From: Mycobacterium asiaticum DSM 44297
Lineage (GTDB): Bacteria > Actinomycetota > Actinomycetes > Mycobacteriales > Mycobacteriaceae
Direction of reading: 5' to 3'
NCBI RefSeq assembly: GCF_000613245.1
Contig: NZ_HG964937.1
Span: 391,689-455,688 of the forward strand
DNA length: 64,000 bases
Shown in pieces: positions 8,502 to 17,211 of this stretch (position 1 is the first letter of the stretch; each line of letters begins with the position of its first letter). The notes below the pieces were generated by a model. That model worked only from the letters and a program-made list of their open reading frames with translations, was not told the DNA's origin and searched no databases. The position numbers and the translations under genes were made by a program.

Positions 8502-9314
8502 GTGGGTTCGGGTGGTCGGCGCTTGGTCGAGGACGCCGTGACGACGCTCTTGAGCCGGGCTCCGGTGGGCTGGACGCATCTTCGAGTCGAGTTCGACCCG
8601 TCGGCCGCGGTGCCGGTCGTCGCGACGGTGACATCGCCCGCGTCGGCGCCGGCGCGGTTGGACGTGCCCGATGAGGTAATCGACAAGCTCAACGATTACC
8701 GCGCGCAGGGCGCCGCGGGCGGAACACCGTGGCACACGCTGGTGATCGACTGCCACTCCGACGGCCGATTGTCGGAGCGTACCGATGCGGCAAAACTTTC
8801 CGATGGGCCGCGGCGGTGGCCGGTGCGGGTACTGGCGGCCCTCACGGCGCTGTGTTCGGCGGCCGCGGTGGTGGTGTTCGCCGTCGGGTGGCGATCGGCG
8901 CCCCCGCCGCCACGAGCGGCCATGTTGGCCGCGCCGGACCCGTCGCCTCGCCAGCAACAGGCCTTCGAGGTGCTCAAACGCTGGTATGACGCGGAGAACC
9001 ACGGCGATGGTGCGACATTACGGGCGCTGGCCTGCGCGAGCCCCGGCAAGAACGTCGCGGACGAGATCGAAGGCGTCGAGCAGAACAGCACCGTCCAGGG
9101 GATCATCCACGTCGAGGCGGTCGTCGGATTTCGCGACGAAGGGGAGCGGGTGTGGGGCCGCTTCATGCTGCGGGTGCACCCGATCACCGAACGTCAGACG
9201 CGTTTGGTGCAGGAGGCGCAACAACACGGCGGCTACTTCTCCGATGAGTACACGCTGGTGCAGGAGGGCGGCGAGCTGAAGGTGTGTGACGCCGACTCGC
9301 CGCCGCTGGTGTGA
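8502..9314 (+). CDS. Single-pass membrane protein, NTF2-like extracellular domain (270 aa)
   Basis: The N-terminal about 100 residues are cytosolic. One transmembrane segment (VLAALTALCSAAAVVVFAVG, about 107-126) and a roughly 140-residue outside domain follow. That domain holds FEVLKRWYDAENHGDGATLR and two cysteines, in the style of NTF2-like/Mce-associated proteins. GTG 8502 lies 9 bp after the propeller gene, and the stop overlaps the next GTG as GTGA. Its tight coupling to the genes on both sides indicates a shared envelope function. Which partner it binds is unknown. Confidence 0.65.
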   Translation: MGSGGRRLVEDAVTTLLSRAPVGWTHLRVEFDPSAAVPVVATVTSPASAPARLDVPDEVIDKLNDYRAQGAAGGTPWHTLVIDCHSDGRLSERTDAAKLSDGPRRWPVRVLAALTALCSAAAVVVFAVGWRSAPPPPRAAMLAAPDPSPRQQQAFEVLKRWYDAENHGDGATLRALACASPGKNVADEIEGVEQNSTVQGIIHVEAVVGFRDEGERVWGRFMLRVHPITERQTRLVQEAQQHGGYFSDEYTLVQEGGELKVCDADSPPLV

Positions 9315-9805
9315 TCGTGGCCGGCAATTCCGTCAGGCCCGCCCGTGGGTGGATTCGGTTGGGCGCGTGGGGTTTTGCGGCCCTGGCATCCGTGTCGGTG
9401 CTGCTCGTCGCGATCGCGGGCCGCGACCGCGGTGAAGACCATGGCGGTGCCACCCTGCGGCCAATGGCGGCCAGTGAGGCGATGTCGGATGAGCAGGCCT
9501 ATGCCGTCGCCACGAACACCGTGCGGGTGTGGATGCGCGAACGAAATGCGCGGCGGCTGGCGAACGTGGAAGCCCTGTCGTGCCCGGAGCCTCATGAGGG
9601 AGTCCTGGCCGCCGAGATCGACGAGATCAAAGGCGACGGGTTGATACGCCCTTTGCCAGTGGATGCCGTCGCGAGATTCACCCGTAACGGACCGGTGTGG
9701 ACAGTGGACGTCTTCCGCGCGGACGGCGGGGCGTCCATGTTCACCCTGCAGGTGCGCCACGGCGACCTGCTGGTGTGCCAGATCGGTTCGGCCCCCATCC
9801 CGTGA
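9311..9805 (+). CDS. Single-pass membrane protein, NTF2-like (164 aa)
   Basis: A 164-residue protein with an N-terminal transmembrane segment (about 17-38, LGAWGFAALASVSVLLVAIA). Its outside domain contains AYAVATNTVRVWMRERNARR and two cysteines, resembling a shorter version of the preceding gene product. The two are probably diverged paralogues acting together. Its GTG start overlaps the upstream stop by 4 bp. The gene converges on the WhiB6-type gene with only 4 bp between them. No catalytic motif is visible. Confidence 0.65.
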   Translation: MIVAGNSVRPARGWIRLGAWGFAALASVSVLLVAIAGRDRGEDHGGATLRPMAASEAMSDEQAYAVATNTVRVWMRERNARRLANVEALSCPEPHEGVLAAEIDEIKGDGLIRPLPVDAVARFTRNGPVWTVDVFRADGGASMFTLQVRHGDLLVCQIGSAPIP

Positions 9806-9809
9806 ACCG

Positions 9810-10127
9810 TCAAGGCATCACCTTGGGCGGTCGGCCCCGCCGGCGCGGCGGTACGTGATACCCGCCGCGTTCCGCCAGCGCGCGCAGTCGCCGTATCGCG
9901 AATTCTCGCGGGCGCCCGGACTCGGGAATCACGACGCCGGCCCACAGCCCTTCGACGTTGGGGTCCTGGCATGCTTCGCGTGCGCACAGCCAGCGTCGGG
10001 GGCACGCCTGGCACAGCGCTTTGGCTTCGTCGTCGGGTTCGCTGGTCGTCCACCGTTCGGGGTCGGCGGCACACACCGGAACGTACTCATCCAGCCGTGT
10101 GAACAGCTGCGCAGCAGTGGCAGTCAT
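9810..10127 (-). CDS. whiB6: WhiB6-type iron-sulfur transcriptional regulator
   Basis: A 105-residue Wbl protein. Four cysteines (C19, C39, C42, C48; the CxxC context is ALCQACPRRWLCARE) should ligate a 4Fe-4S cluster. The turn GLWAGVVIPESGRPREFA and a basic tail (PPRRRGRPPK) bind DNA or sigma factor. The match to M. tuberculosis WhiB6 is close across DPERWTTSEPDDEAKALC and the LWAGVVIPESGR block. WhiB6 there responds to redox/NO and controls ESX-1 genes, so its place beside this ESX locus suggests the same kind of control. ATG 10127 has ribosome binding site ggaggggaagg; the 10142 start adds five residues. Confidence 0.9.
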   Translation of the reverse strand: MTATAAQLFTRLDEYVPVCAADPERWTTSEPDDEAKALCQACPRRWLCAREACQDPNVEGLWAGVVIPESGRPREFAIRRLRALAERGGYHVPPRRRGRPPKVMP

Positions 10128-10442
10128 CGCCTTCCCCTCCACTTCGGGCGCCGACGCGCCTCCGATGCGACGACTTTAACCAAAGATCCGCAGCGGATGC
10201 AACAAGTAAAACGTAGCAGCTACGGAAATGCTCGAACGGTGGAGTGGGGCCATCCTCAAACTCCCAGGTCAGAAGACCGGTAGCAAGTATCGAGTGATCG
10301 TCAGGCGCATAGTGCTGCGAATCCGTGACCTGGGGTGCGCGGTTATGAACCAACAAAGATGTAGCATCAATAACCGCGGTTCGAGGAAGGCTGTAGCGGA
10401 GATGCTCGACATCCGGGGGTCTGAGCGCGGGGGAGTGACGCA
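10128..10442. promoter_or_regulatory. whiB6 / FHA-HTH divergent promoter region with palindromes
   Basis: 315 bp between divergent regulators. Three perfect inverted repeats stand out: CGTAGC-A-GCTACG at 10212-10224, GGTT-ATG-AACC at 10341-10351, and AACCGCGGTT at 10372-10381. The last two lie 60-100 bp before the FHA-HTH start, where an autoregulatory operator would sit. The region is more AT-rich than the flanks. In M. tuberculosis the whiB6 promoter is a PhoP target; I did not identify a PhoP box here. Confidence 0.5.
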
Positions 10443-11438
10443 GTGACACCTGAGACGCCCTCGGTACCCGCGATGGCGGTGCGACTCGGCGACAAGGTCC
10501 ACACCCTGGACCCGCACGGCGGCGTTGCCGTCATCGGCCGGGACAGCTCGGCCGCCGTGCGACTGGCGGACGAGCGCATCTCCCGGGCACATGTGCGCCT
10601 CGAACCCGGGCACGACGCCTGGCAGGCGATCGACACCAGCACGAACGGCATGTACCTCGACGGCGTGCGTCGGAGCTCGGTGCTGATCACCGGGCCCACC
10701 ACTCTTCATCTCGGCGATCCGGAAGGCATCGAGGTCTCTTTGACGCCGGCTGGGACGCCGGCCGTGCCGCGGGATACATCCGGCGACGTCACCAGCGTCA
10801 TCGACCTACCCGAATCCGACGAAGATCAATGGTGGGACGCCGAGTTGGACCCTGGCGTGGCACGCGCTGGGCGGGCGGTTGCCAACCGGCGCAACGAGCT
10901 TCAGATCACTCAGCGCGGCCTGGCCAAGGACAAGATCATCAATGCCGGCACGCTGATCGCATTCGAGAAGGGGCGTAGCTGGCCGCGCCGGGCGACGCTC
11001 GCCAAGCTCGAGGAGGCGCTGCAGTGGCCTCCCGGCACGATCGCCCGAATCCGCAGCGGAACCCCGGCAGCTCCTGGTGTCGCGGCGGCGCCGGCCGGCG
11101 ACGAGACCACCGAGTCGCTCACCGACACCGTCCGAGCCCCACTGATGGCCGAAGCGGTAGAGCTCGCCATGCACAGCATCAGCGCGGCCATGAGCTTGCT
11201 GGGAGAGCCGTCCGATCCCAATTTCACGCCGCGGGTCACCAGCATCCTGGCCGACCTCCGCAAACTCGAAAATGTGGCGGCCAGTGCGGCGCGCAATGCC
11301 AAAGGCACGCCGTCGATCGTGCTGGCCCTGAGCAGTGTGCGTCGCGCGTACAACGAGGTGATGGCACGCGCCGCCCGATCGCCGCACGGCCACGCTGGGT
11401 CAGCGGCTGTACGGCGCGCGGGCATCGCGCGGAGCTGA
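10443..11438 (+). CDS. FHA domain plus HTH regulator, probably C-terminally frameshifted (331 aa)
   Basis: Residues about 20-100 form an FHA phosphothreonine-binding domain (VIGRDSSAAVRLADERISRA, with GRD, S and H/N positions). Residues about 135-205 look like an XRE-type helix-turn-helix (NELQITQRGLAKDKIINAG). A helical region follows. The frame ends in an unrelated tail after residue about 314, while a second HTH continues out of frame (11389-11569). It likely senses Ser/Thr kinase signalling and regulates transcription, perhaps of the neighbouring ESX locus. GTG 10443 follows gggggagtgacgca. It is intact as a shortened product or inactive if the second HTH is needed. Confidence 0.75.
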   Translation: MTPETPSVPAMAVRLGDKVHTLDPHGGVAVIGRDSSAAVRLADERISRAHVRLEPGHDAWQAIDTSTNGMYLDGVRRSSVLITGPTTLHLGDPEGIEVSLTPAGTPAVPRDTSGDVTSVIDLPESDEDQWWDAELDPGVARAGRAVANRRNELQITQRGLAKDKIINAGTLIAFEKGRSWPRRATLAKLEEALQWPPGTIARIRSGTPAAPGVAAAPAGDETTESLTDTVRAPLMAEAVELAMHSISAAMSLLGEPSDPNFTPRVTSILADLRKLENVAASAARNAKGTPSIVLALSSVRRAYNEVMARAARSPHGHAGSAAVRRAGIARS

Positions 11439-11569
11439 GCCTGGAGGAAGCCGCGGCCGCGGCGGGGTTGCCCGCGTCGTTGCTGGCCGATGCGGAGGCA
11501 GAGCGTCCGATTCCCGACGATGTCGCCGCGACGATCAACACGCTGATCGCGCAGCTCTCCATTGGTTGA
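11389..11569 (+). pseudogene. Out-of-frame second HTH of the FHA-HTH gene
   Basis: Removing one G at 11388/11389 (cacggcc) and one at about 11420-11422 (gcgcgggca) joins the upstream frame to ATLGQRLYGARHRAELSLEE and then AAAAAGLPASLLADAE, ending at TGA 11567-11569. This is a good Xre-like helix-turn-helix. The as-given sequence therefore has two +1 shifts within about 35 bp. Either the gene is truncated in this strain or these are base-calling errors in G runs. Confidence 0.6.
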
Positions 11570-11582
11570 GCCGGCGGCCCGG

Positions 11583-12356
11583 TCAGTGCGGCGCCGACGT
11601 GTGCTGCGGCGGATGGCCGGTGTCGGTGGGCTGCGCGGCGGGCGCACCGTGCTGCCCCACCTGCGGTAGGCCGGTCGGAAGCTGGGCGCTCTGTTGCCCG
11701 GGTACCGGGTCGGCCGGCGCGGGGGACTGCCCGCCGACGAATTCGGCGTAACTGGCCTCTTGAGGCGCCGCTGCGGGTCTGGTCTGCGCCGGCTGCTGGG
11801 CCTGCGCGGTAGCGCCGCCGTACCCGGTGTCGGCCTGTTCCGATGCGGTGTACTGCCCGTAATACTGGGCCGCTGCCTGCGCATATTGCTCGGCGTACGC
11901 CGCGTACCAGGCTTGCTGTTCGTCGGTGGCGCTCGGCTGGGTCAGCGCGGCGCCGACCGCCGCGGCGGTCTGCAATGCGTTGAGCACGATCAGCACCCAT
12001 AGCGCCCACCCGGGCTCGATGCCGTCGGGCACCACAATTCCTCGCGACAAGGCGTCCAGGAATCCGATCGCGGCGAGCACCGCAACGATTTTGGGAGCGG
12101 CCGTTTGCCGGGGGAGCAGCCCGAAGGCGGCCAGCAGCCCCGCGAGGACCGCGAAGCGAACGTCCCAGTCGATCCCGCCGGTATTGAACATCGGTCCGAA
12201 GCTGACCAGGTAAGCACCTAGCCCCAACAACACGACCGCCAGGGTCAGGTGGCGGTGCGCAGGTTTGGCATCGCCGGGAGTCCACGCCGAGTAGCCGTTG
12301 TGCGCGCCGGTCTGATCCGCCGGGTAGTAGCCCTCGAAACCGGACGGGTAGGCCAT
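11583..12356 (-). CDS. DUF5336 / 34 kDa antigen-like membrane protein
   Basis: Four hydrophobic helices (about 35-140, for example LTLAVVLLGLGAYLVSFGPM and WALWVLIVLNALQTAAAVGA) are followed by a Gln/Ala/Pro-rich tail with Tyr-Gln repeats (QYAQAAAQYYGQYTASEQ). This layout and the SFGPMF motif match the mycobacterial 34 kDa antigenic protein family (Rv0954 type). Rv0954 is known as a membrane protein linked to the divisome and is phosphorylated by Ser/Thr kinases. ATG 12356 is favoured by a ggag five bases upstream. It lies 49 bp downstream of eccE on the same strand and could be co-transcribed with it. Confidence 0.8.
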   Translation of the reverse strand: MAYPSGFEGYYPADQTGAHNGYSAWTPGDAKPAHRHLTLAVVLLGLGAYLVSFGPMFNTGGIDWDVRFAVLAGLLAAFGLLPRQTAAPKIVAVLAAIGFLDALSRGIVVPDGIEPGWALWVLIVLNALQTAAAVGAALTQPSATDEQQAWYAAYAEQYAQAAAQYYGQYTASEQADTGYGGATAQAQQPAQTRPAAAPQEASYAEFVGGQSPAPADPVPGQQSAQLPTGLPQVGQHGAPAAQPTDTGHPPQHTSAPH

Positions 12357-12405
12357 CATCACTCCTATGTTGTGCGCTTCTAATGTCGGGCTCTGGTCCG
12401 AATCC

Positions 12406-14121
12406 CTAGTCCGAGTCAGCGAAGGACGCTTTCAGGTAGCGCATCTCCTCGTCGGTGGCGACCATCGTGATCACCGACGACCCGGTTCGAGTGCTGACCT
12501 TGACGGTGTCGGTGTCGACGTCGAGTGATTCCAGCGCGACGTCGGCGTTTGCGGTGACTGCCGACCGCGGCGGCAGCACCACTATGGTGGTCACCCCGAC
12601 GCGCACCGCTTGCTCGGGCACTCCGTCGAACATCTCGACCGAGTAGTTGCGGTCCGCTCCGGCCTGCATGGACCCCCGGTTGAAGTCGGCGACCCACAGC
12701 AGGTCGTGGTCGTCCACCTCGTCCACCATGGTGCGCCATTTCGCCGGGCGCCGGCTGTGCACCAGCACATGCGCGCCCAACGCCAGCGAACGCAACACCA
12801 CCTGCTGCGCGAGGTGCAACGTCCCAGCGATCTCCACCCGCCGGATCTGGGGGCCGAACAAGCTCAGCGCGACCGCGCGACCGTGGTCGTCGGCACCGAC
12901 CACCTGGCCGCAGCCCGAGGCCGGCACCTCCAGCTGTTCAAAGTCCCTGTCCGCGTAGGTGGTTCCGCTCGAATAGGCCCACTTGTCCACCCGACGCGGC
13001 GGGGCCGGCACCGGCAGGCTCGCGGCCAGCGCCGAGTACTGCAAGCCCCGTAGGTGGATGAGGCCGCGCAGCTGGATCCGGGCCCGACCGTGGGTGTCGA
13101 ACCGGGCCAACCCACGAACCTGAATGGGCCCGCGGGGACGGTCGCGGCGCAATGACAGAGACATGGTGGTGGAGTAGCTGGGAATGGTCCACAGCAGACC
13201 GAGGCCCGCAGTCGTGAGCATGCGCGGTTTGATGGCGAAGCTGCGCAGCCGGAACCGGCCCTCACGGCAGGTGCGCCACGTCTCCTCAACGGTGCTCAGA
13301 TCCACCCCGTCGGTCAATTGGTTTGTGGCCTGGCCGATTTCGCTGGCCGTCAGCACTCGGGTGCGCAGGCCGCCCTCGGTCAACCGGTTGGCCACCCGGC
13401 GCGTTGCGGTCGTGGCCGCCCGCAGAATCCCGTTGCGCCCACCGCCGCGGCGGCGCACCGCTTCCGCGCACCTGGACGGGTCGAATCGGATGGCAATCCA
13501 CACATTGCGCTGCGCGATTGCGGGCAGCGGACCCAGTACCGCGTCGTACACCGCCGCCACCTGGCTGTGCCCTTGCGAGCGCGCGCCCTGGGACAGAATG
13601 TCGATCGAATCCAGGGTGATGTCGAACTGCTGCAGGCAGTCGACCAGGGCCTGCACCGGCACGGTCTCGCCGGACACCGTCATGCCCGGCTCCATGACCG
13701 TCATGGCTTGCGGATTTTCTTCAATCTTCAGCAGCGACATCAACGTGCCACCGTCCCAACGAAATCCGATCAGATTGCCGTCAGCCATCGGCACGTCGAA
13801 CGGCTCGGCCGGAATGATCTTGCGGGCCCGTCTCCGACGCTGCCACCAGAAGCCGGTCCGCAGCCCGATCAATCGCGGCAGCGTCGTGCCGCGGAAGCGG
13901 ACCACCAACACGCACGCGATCGCGAGCCCGACAATGCCGCCCTGCCAGCCGCGGAATCCCAGAATGGGCGCGGCCACCGCGCCCGCGGTCACCAGCAGTT
14001 GCAACACCAGCAGGTCCGCGAGCGGCAGCAGTCGCTGCGCGCCGATCTCGATCGTCGACCGCAGCTGGTTCGGCTCCGATGACGCGCCCCTGGTCGGGGG
14101 CGTCGCGGTACGACGCGGCAC
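12406..14121 (-). CDS. eccE: ESX membrane component EccE
   Basis: A 571-residue inner-membrane protein. Two transmembrane helices lie at about 28-72 (LLPLADLLVLQLLVTAG, then IVGLAIACVLVVRF), followed by a large cytosolic domain with the EccE signature GNLIGFRWDGGTLMSLLKIE. EccE sits at the periphery of the EccBCDE complex. Length is typical (EccE1 about 460, EccE2 about 540). A GTG start at 14121 is used with aggatt upstream. It is divergent from eccB with a 107 bp shared promoter region, unlike the usual ESX order where eccE closes the cluster with mycP. Confidence 0.88.
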   Translation of the reverse strand: MPRRTATPPTRGASSEPNQLRSTIEIGAQRLLPLADLLVLQLLVTAGAVAAPILGFRGWQGGIVGLAIACVLVVRFRGTTLPRLIGLRTGFWWQRRRRARKIIPAEPFDVPMADGNLIGFRWDGGTLMSLLKIEENPQAMTVMEPGMTVSGETVPVQALVDCLQQFDITLDSIDILSQGARSQGHSQVAAVYDAVLGPLPAIAQRNVWIAIRFDPSRCAEAVRRRGGGRNGILRAATTATRRVANRLTEGGLRTRVLTASEIGQATNQLTDGVDLSTVEETWRTCREGRFRLRSFAIKPRMLTTAGLGLLWTIPSYSTTMSLSLRRDRPRGPIQVRGLARFDTHGRARIQLRGLIHLRGLQYSALAASLPVPAPPRRVDKWAYSSGTTYADRDFEQLEVPASGCGQVVGADDHGRAVALSLFGPQIRRVEIAGTLHLAQQVVLRSLALGAHVLVHSRRPAKWRTMVDEVDDHDLLWVADFNRGSMQAGADRNYSVEMFDGVPEQAVRVGVTTIVVLPPRSAVTANADVALESLDVDTDTVKVSTRTGSSVITMVATDEEMRYLKASFADSD

Positions 14122-14228
14122 ACTCGAATCCTATTCACGCGGGCGCAGGAATTACCGCGCCTTTGTCTGGTGGCGCTGTTATACGCTACCCAGGCGCGGT
14201 GCTTCACCGGCGCTGATGGGGGTGATTC
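14122..14228. promoter_or_regulatory. eccE / eccB divergent promoter
   Basis: 107 bp separating divergent eccE and eccB. It must carry both promoters. A relatively AT-rich segment with gttatacgctaccc near 14176-14189 could be a -10 region for eccB. No long inverted repeat was seen. Confidence 0.45.
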
Positions 14229-15731
14229 ATGCCCGCGCAAGTGACAACTCGCGCGCAAGTCAACGGCTATCGGTTCCTGATCCGTCGGCTCGAGCACGCG
14301 CTGATCCGCGCCGACTCGCGGATGATCCACGACCCCATGCGTGGTCAGATGCGCTCGCTGCTCGTCGGCCTGGTGGTCGCCGTCCTGATCACCGGTGCGG
14401 CCGGTGTGCTCGCGTTCTTCAAGCCCTCGCCGAACATCGGTGACGCGCAGATTCTGCTCAGTACCTCCAACGGCGGTCTCTACGTGCGCATCGGTGACCG
14501 GCTGCATCCGGTGCTGAATTTGGCGTCGGCGCGGTTGATCACTGGGAAACCCGATGCGCCGAAGTCGGTCAGCGACAAGTGGCTCAACCAGCTGCCCCGC
14601 GGCGCGATGGTCGGAATCATCGGCGCTCCCAACAGCATTCGCGGCGGCGCTGACATGCGCGCTTCGAGGTGGACGGTGTGTGACGACGTGCAGACACCGG
14701 ATGTGGCCCGCAGCGTCGGGACCGCCAGCGTGCAGACGACCGTCGTCGCGGGTGGCCTAACGCTCGGCGAAGACATCCGCGCAGCCTCGGACGTACAGAT
14801 GCTACTGGTCCGATCCGGCGACGCCGTCTATCTGGTCTTCGACGGCGTGCGCGCGCTGATCGACCCCCGGGACTCGGCAGTCATCAACGCCTTGCACCTG
14901 CAGGACGCGCAGACCCGCCCGATCTCGACCGCACTACTCAACGCGTTTGCACTGGTGCCACCGATCCGCTCGGTGAGCATCGACGCCGCCGGGGCCACCA
15001 ACCCGGTCTTCTCGGCGTATCCGGTGGGATCGATCGTGAAGACCGTCGACTCGCGCGGCGAGCAGCAATACGTGGTGCTGCCGACCGGGCTGCAGCCGGT
15101 CTCGTCGGCCGCCGCGGACATCATTCGCTACAGCAACCCGAACGACGTCGCATCCGGCGCGCGCGAGGTCTCGCCGTCACTGGTCAGCCGGGTCCCGATC
15201 GTGCACACGCTGCCGATCGACCACTACCCGAGGGTGTCGCCCCAGATCGTCAATCCCGAACCGGACCGCGTGGTGTGCATGGCCTGGGAACGCGCGAACA
15301 CCGCCGCTCAGGCAACGGTCCGGTTGCTGGTCGGGCACCGCTTGCCGATTCCGGCCGGAGCGCAACCGGTCGCGCTGGCGACCGGTGACGGCAACGGTCC
15401 CGGCGTCGATTCGGTTTACCTCAAGCCGGGCACCGGCGAGTACGTGCAGGCCACCGGAGCCGAGTCGGACAGCAGGGCGATGGGGCAGCTGTTCTATGTC
15501 TCGGACGCCGGAATCCGTTACCACATCAAAGATCTGCCCACCGCGGCCGCGTTGGGTGTGACCGGTGTCCGCGAGCCCCGCGGTGACGCGGAGGTTCCGC
15601 AGCTGGCACCTTGGCCGGTCGTCTCGCTGTTGCCGGCGGGACCGGAGCTGTCCCAGGAGGCGGCGCTGGTCGCCCATGACGGCATGGCCGCCGATCCGCG
15701 CGGGTCGAAGGTCGAACAGCCCAGGTCCTGA
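14229..15731 (+). CDS. eccB: ESX membrane component EccB
   Basis: A 500-residue protein with a cytosolic N-terminus (TTRAQVNGYRFLIRRLEHAL), a single transmembrane helix at about 43-65 and a large periplasmic domain. The domain carries the EccB repeats (GGLYVRIGDRLHPVLNLASA and ARLITGKP). EccB caps the periplasmic side of the ESX channel. The N-terminus resembles EccB1 while the LNLASARLITGKP block resembles EccB5, so the type is not settled. ATG 14229 has a ggggg ribosome binding site. It is followed 4 bp later by the convergent first eccD. Confidence 0.92.
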   Translation: MPAQVTTRAQVNGYRFLIRRLEHALIRADSRMIHDPMRGQMRSLLVGLVVAVLITGAAGVLAFFKPSPNIGDAQILLSTSNGGLYVRIGDRLHPVLNLASARLITGKPDAPKSVSDKWLNQLPRGAMVGIIGAPNSIRGGADMRASRWTVCDDVQTPDVARSVGTASVQTTVVAGGLTLGEDIRAASDVQMLLVRSGDAVYLVFDGVRALIDPRDSAVINALHLQDAQTRPISTALLNAFALVPPIRSVSIDAAGATNPVFSAYPVGSIVKTVDSRGEQQYVVLPTGLQPVSSAAADIIRYSNPNDVASGAREVSPSLVSRVPIVHTLPIDHYPRVSPQIVNPEPDRVVCMAWERANTAAQATVRLLVGHRLPIPAGAQPVALATGDGNGPGVDSVYLKPGTGEYVQATGAESDSRAMGQLFYVSDAGIRYHIKDLPTAAALGVTGVREPRGDAEVPQLAPWPVVSLLPAGPELSQEAALVAHDGMAADPRGSKVEQPRS

Positions 15732-15735
15732 TGCG

Positions 15736-17211
15736 TCAGATCCGGAGCTCGCGAAACATCGCGTACAGCCGGATAATCCAGCAGCACAGCGGGAAGATCA
15801 GCACGATGGCGAGGTATTCCAGGATCTCGACCTGCCGGCGCATCACCGGCGAGAACTCCAGCCGCGGGGCAATGATCCCGCAGGTGATCACCAGCACCAT
15901 CAGCACGACAAGGGCCAGCACCGCGGGGAACTCCCAATCGTTCAGGCCGACCGCCATTTTCAGGATCGACAGCAGCGCAATCGAGAGTCCGCCGGCGACC
16001 AGGGTGGCGGACTGCACCAGGTCGTGATGGCTGCGGCCGCGCAGGCACAGCACCGTGGCCACCGCGGCCGCGAAAACTGTGCCTTGCCAATAGAACCGGC
16101 CACTGACGTCGACCGCGAGATAGCAGCCGGCCGTTGCGGTGACGGCGGCCGCGGTCAGGATGCCGGTCAGATACTGGCTGGCCCGGCGAACCCGGACCGT
16201 CATGCCTTCTTCGGTGGGGATCACCTGCTTGCCCACCGCGTTGACGCCCTCAACGGTGGTTCCGCCTTGCGTTTCGATGTCGTCGAGTGGTTCGCCCGCT
16301 GTCGGCACCCTCGGTACCGGCAGCTTAGCCAGCAGGATCGTCACTCGGGGCGACAGGTAGACCACGATCACCGAGACGGTCGCCAGGACCGCGCCGATCG
16401 CGCGTGGCGGCGGATTCCACAGCAGGTCGACAACGGCGGCCGCGCCGCCGATCACGGCGAGCGAGATCACCGCGGTGTGCAGCGCCCTGCCGCGGCCGGT
16501 GACCAGCAGGATCAACAGCGACGCCAGCCCGGCCAGTGCGAACGCCATGGGCAGCGACTTGGCGCCGAACGCGTCCGGCACCACGTAGAGGGCGCCGCTG
16601 AACAGCAGCGGAATGGCCGCTGCCGCCAACCACTCCGAACGACGAGCCCCTGTCGAACGATGAGCGATCACGCACGCCGCGATGACGGCGAGGATCCCGG
16701 TGCCCAGTGCTGTTGCGGGCACATAGATCTGGGTTGTCCTGCGCGGCAGCAGGAATGCGACGGCCAGGGCCGCGGCCAGCGCCACCCCGAAGCAGGTGAA
16801 CAGCCGCGGATCGCGGGAAAGCCAAGTGGGAGCCGGGTTCTCGTCCGCGTCCTCAATGTCGTCGAACAGCATCGGGCGTAGCGGTTGGTCGATCGCGCGG
16901 ATGGCCAGCAGGTCGCCGTCGTAGACATTGGCTTCGCTGAGCGAGCGGCTGGGATCGATCGGCTCATCGCCCAGCCGCGCCAGGGTCCACTTTCCCTCGG
17001 TGGTGTCGAAGGCTACTTCCTCGTGCCCCGGGTGCGTGGCGATTTGCTCGTTGGCGATGTCGATGACGTCGTCGATGAACGTGGCAATGCTGGTGTTAGC
17101 CGGAAGGCCGACGTCGAGCCGCAGGTCACCCACCGCCAGCGTGACCCGGCTGAGCGTCGGCTCGGCCTCGGATTCGGCGTCTAATTCAGACAGCGACGGC
17201 GGTAGAGTCAT
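15736..17211 (-). CDS. eccD: ESX membrane component EccD (first copy)
   Basis: A 491-residue polytopic protein. An N-terminal ubiquitin-like domain (about 20-105, SRVTLAVGDLRLDVGLPANT to VYDGDLLAIRAID) is followed by eleven hydrophobic helices ending at IFPLCCWIIRLYAMF. EccD builds the membrane vestibule of the ESX channel, two copies per protomer. ATG 17211 is set by caggaggccg upstream; the longer frame to 17241 is not needed. It is divergent from eccC and convergent with eccB. A second, clearly different EccD is encoded at 21341-22828. It is intact and not an obvious relic. Confidence 0.9.
   Translation of the reverse strand: MTLPPSLSELDAESEAEPTLSRVTLAVGDLRLDVGLPANTSIATFIDDVIDIANEQIATHPGHEEVAFDTTEGKWTLARLGDEPIDPSRSLSEANVYDGDLLAIRAIDQPLRPMLFDDIEDADENPAPTWLSRDPRLFTCFGVALAAALAVAFLLPRRTTQIYVPATALGTGILAVIAACVIAHRSTGARRSEWLAAAAIPLLFSGALYVVPDAFGAKSLPMAFALAGLASLLILLVTGRGRALHTAVISLAVIGGAAAVVDLLWNPPPRAIGAVLATVSVIVVYLSPRVTILLAKLPVPRVPTAGEPLDDIETQGGTTVEGVNAVGKQVIPTEEGMTVRVRRASQYLTGILTAAAVTATAGCYLAVDVSGRFYWQGTVFAAAVATVLCLRGRSHHDLVQSATLVAGGLSIALLSILKMAVGLNDWEFPAVLALVVLMVLVITCGIIAPRLEFSPVMRRQVEILEYLAIVLIFPLCCWIIRLYAMFRELRI

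Noticed and set aside
7529..8674. 381 aa plus-strand frame inside the propeller gene
   Set aside because: Arg/Gly-rich +1 shadow of the 7011-8492 gene.
15565..16881. 438 aa plus-strand frame opposite the first eccD
   Set aside because: Low-complexity Arg/Gln/His composition; the opposite strand encodes a full EccD.
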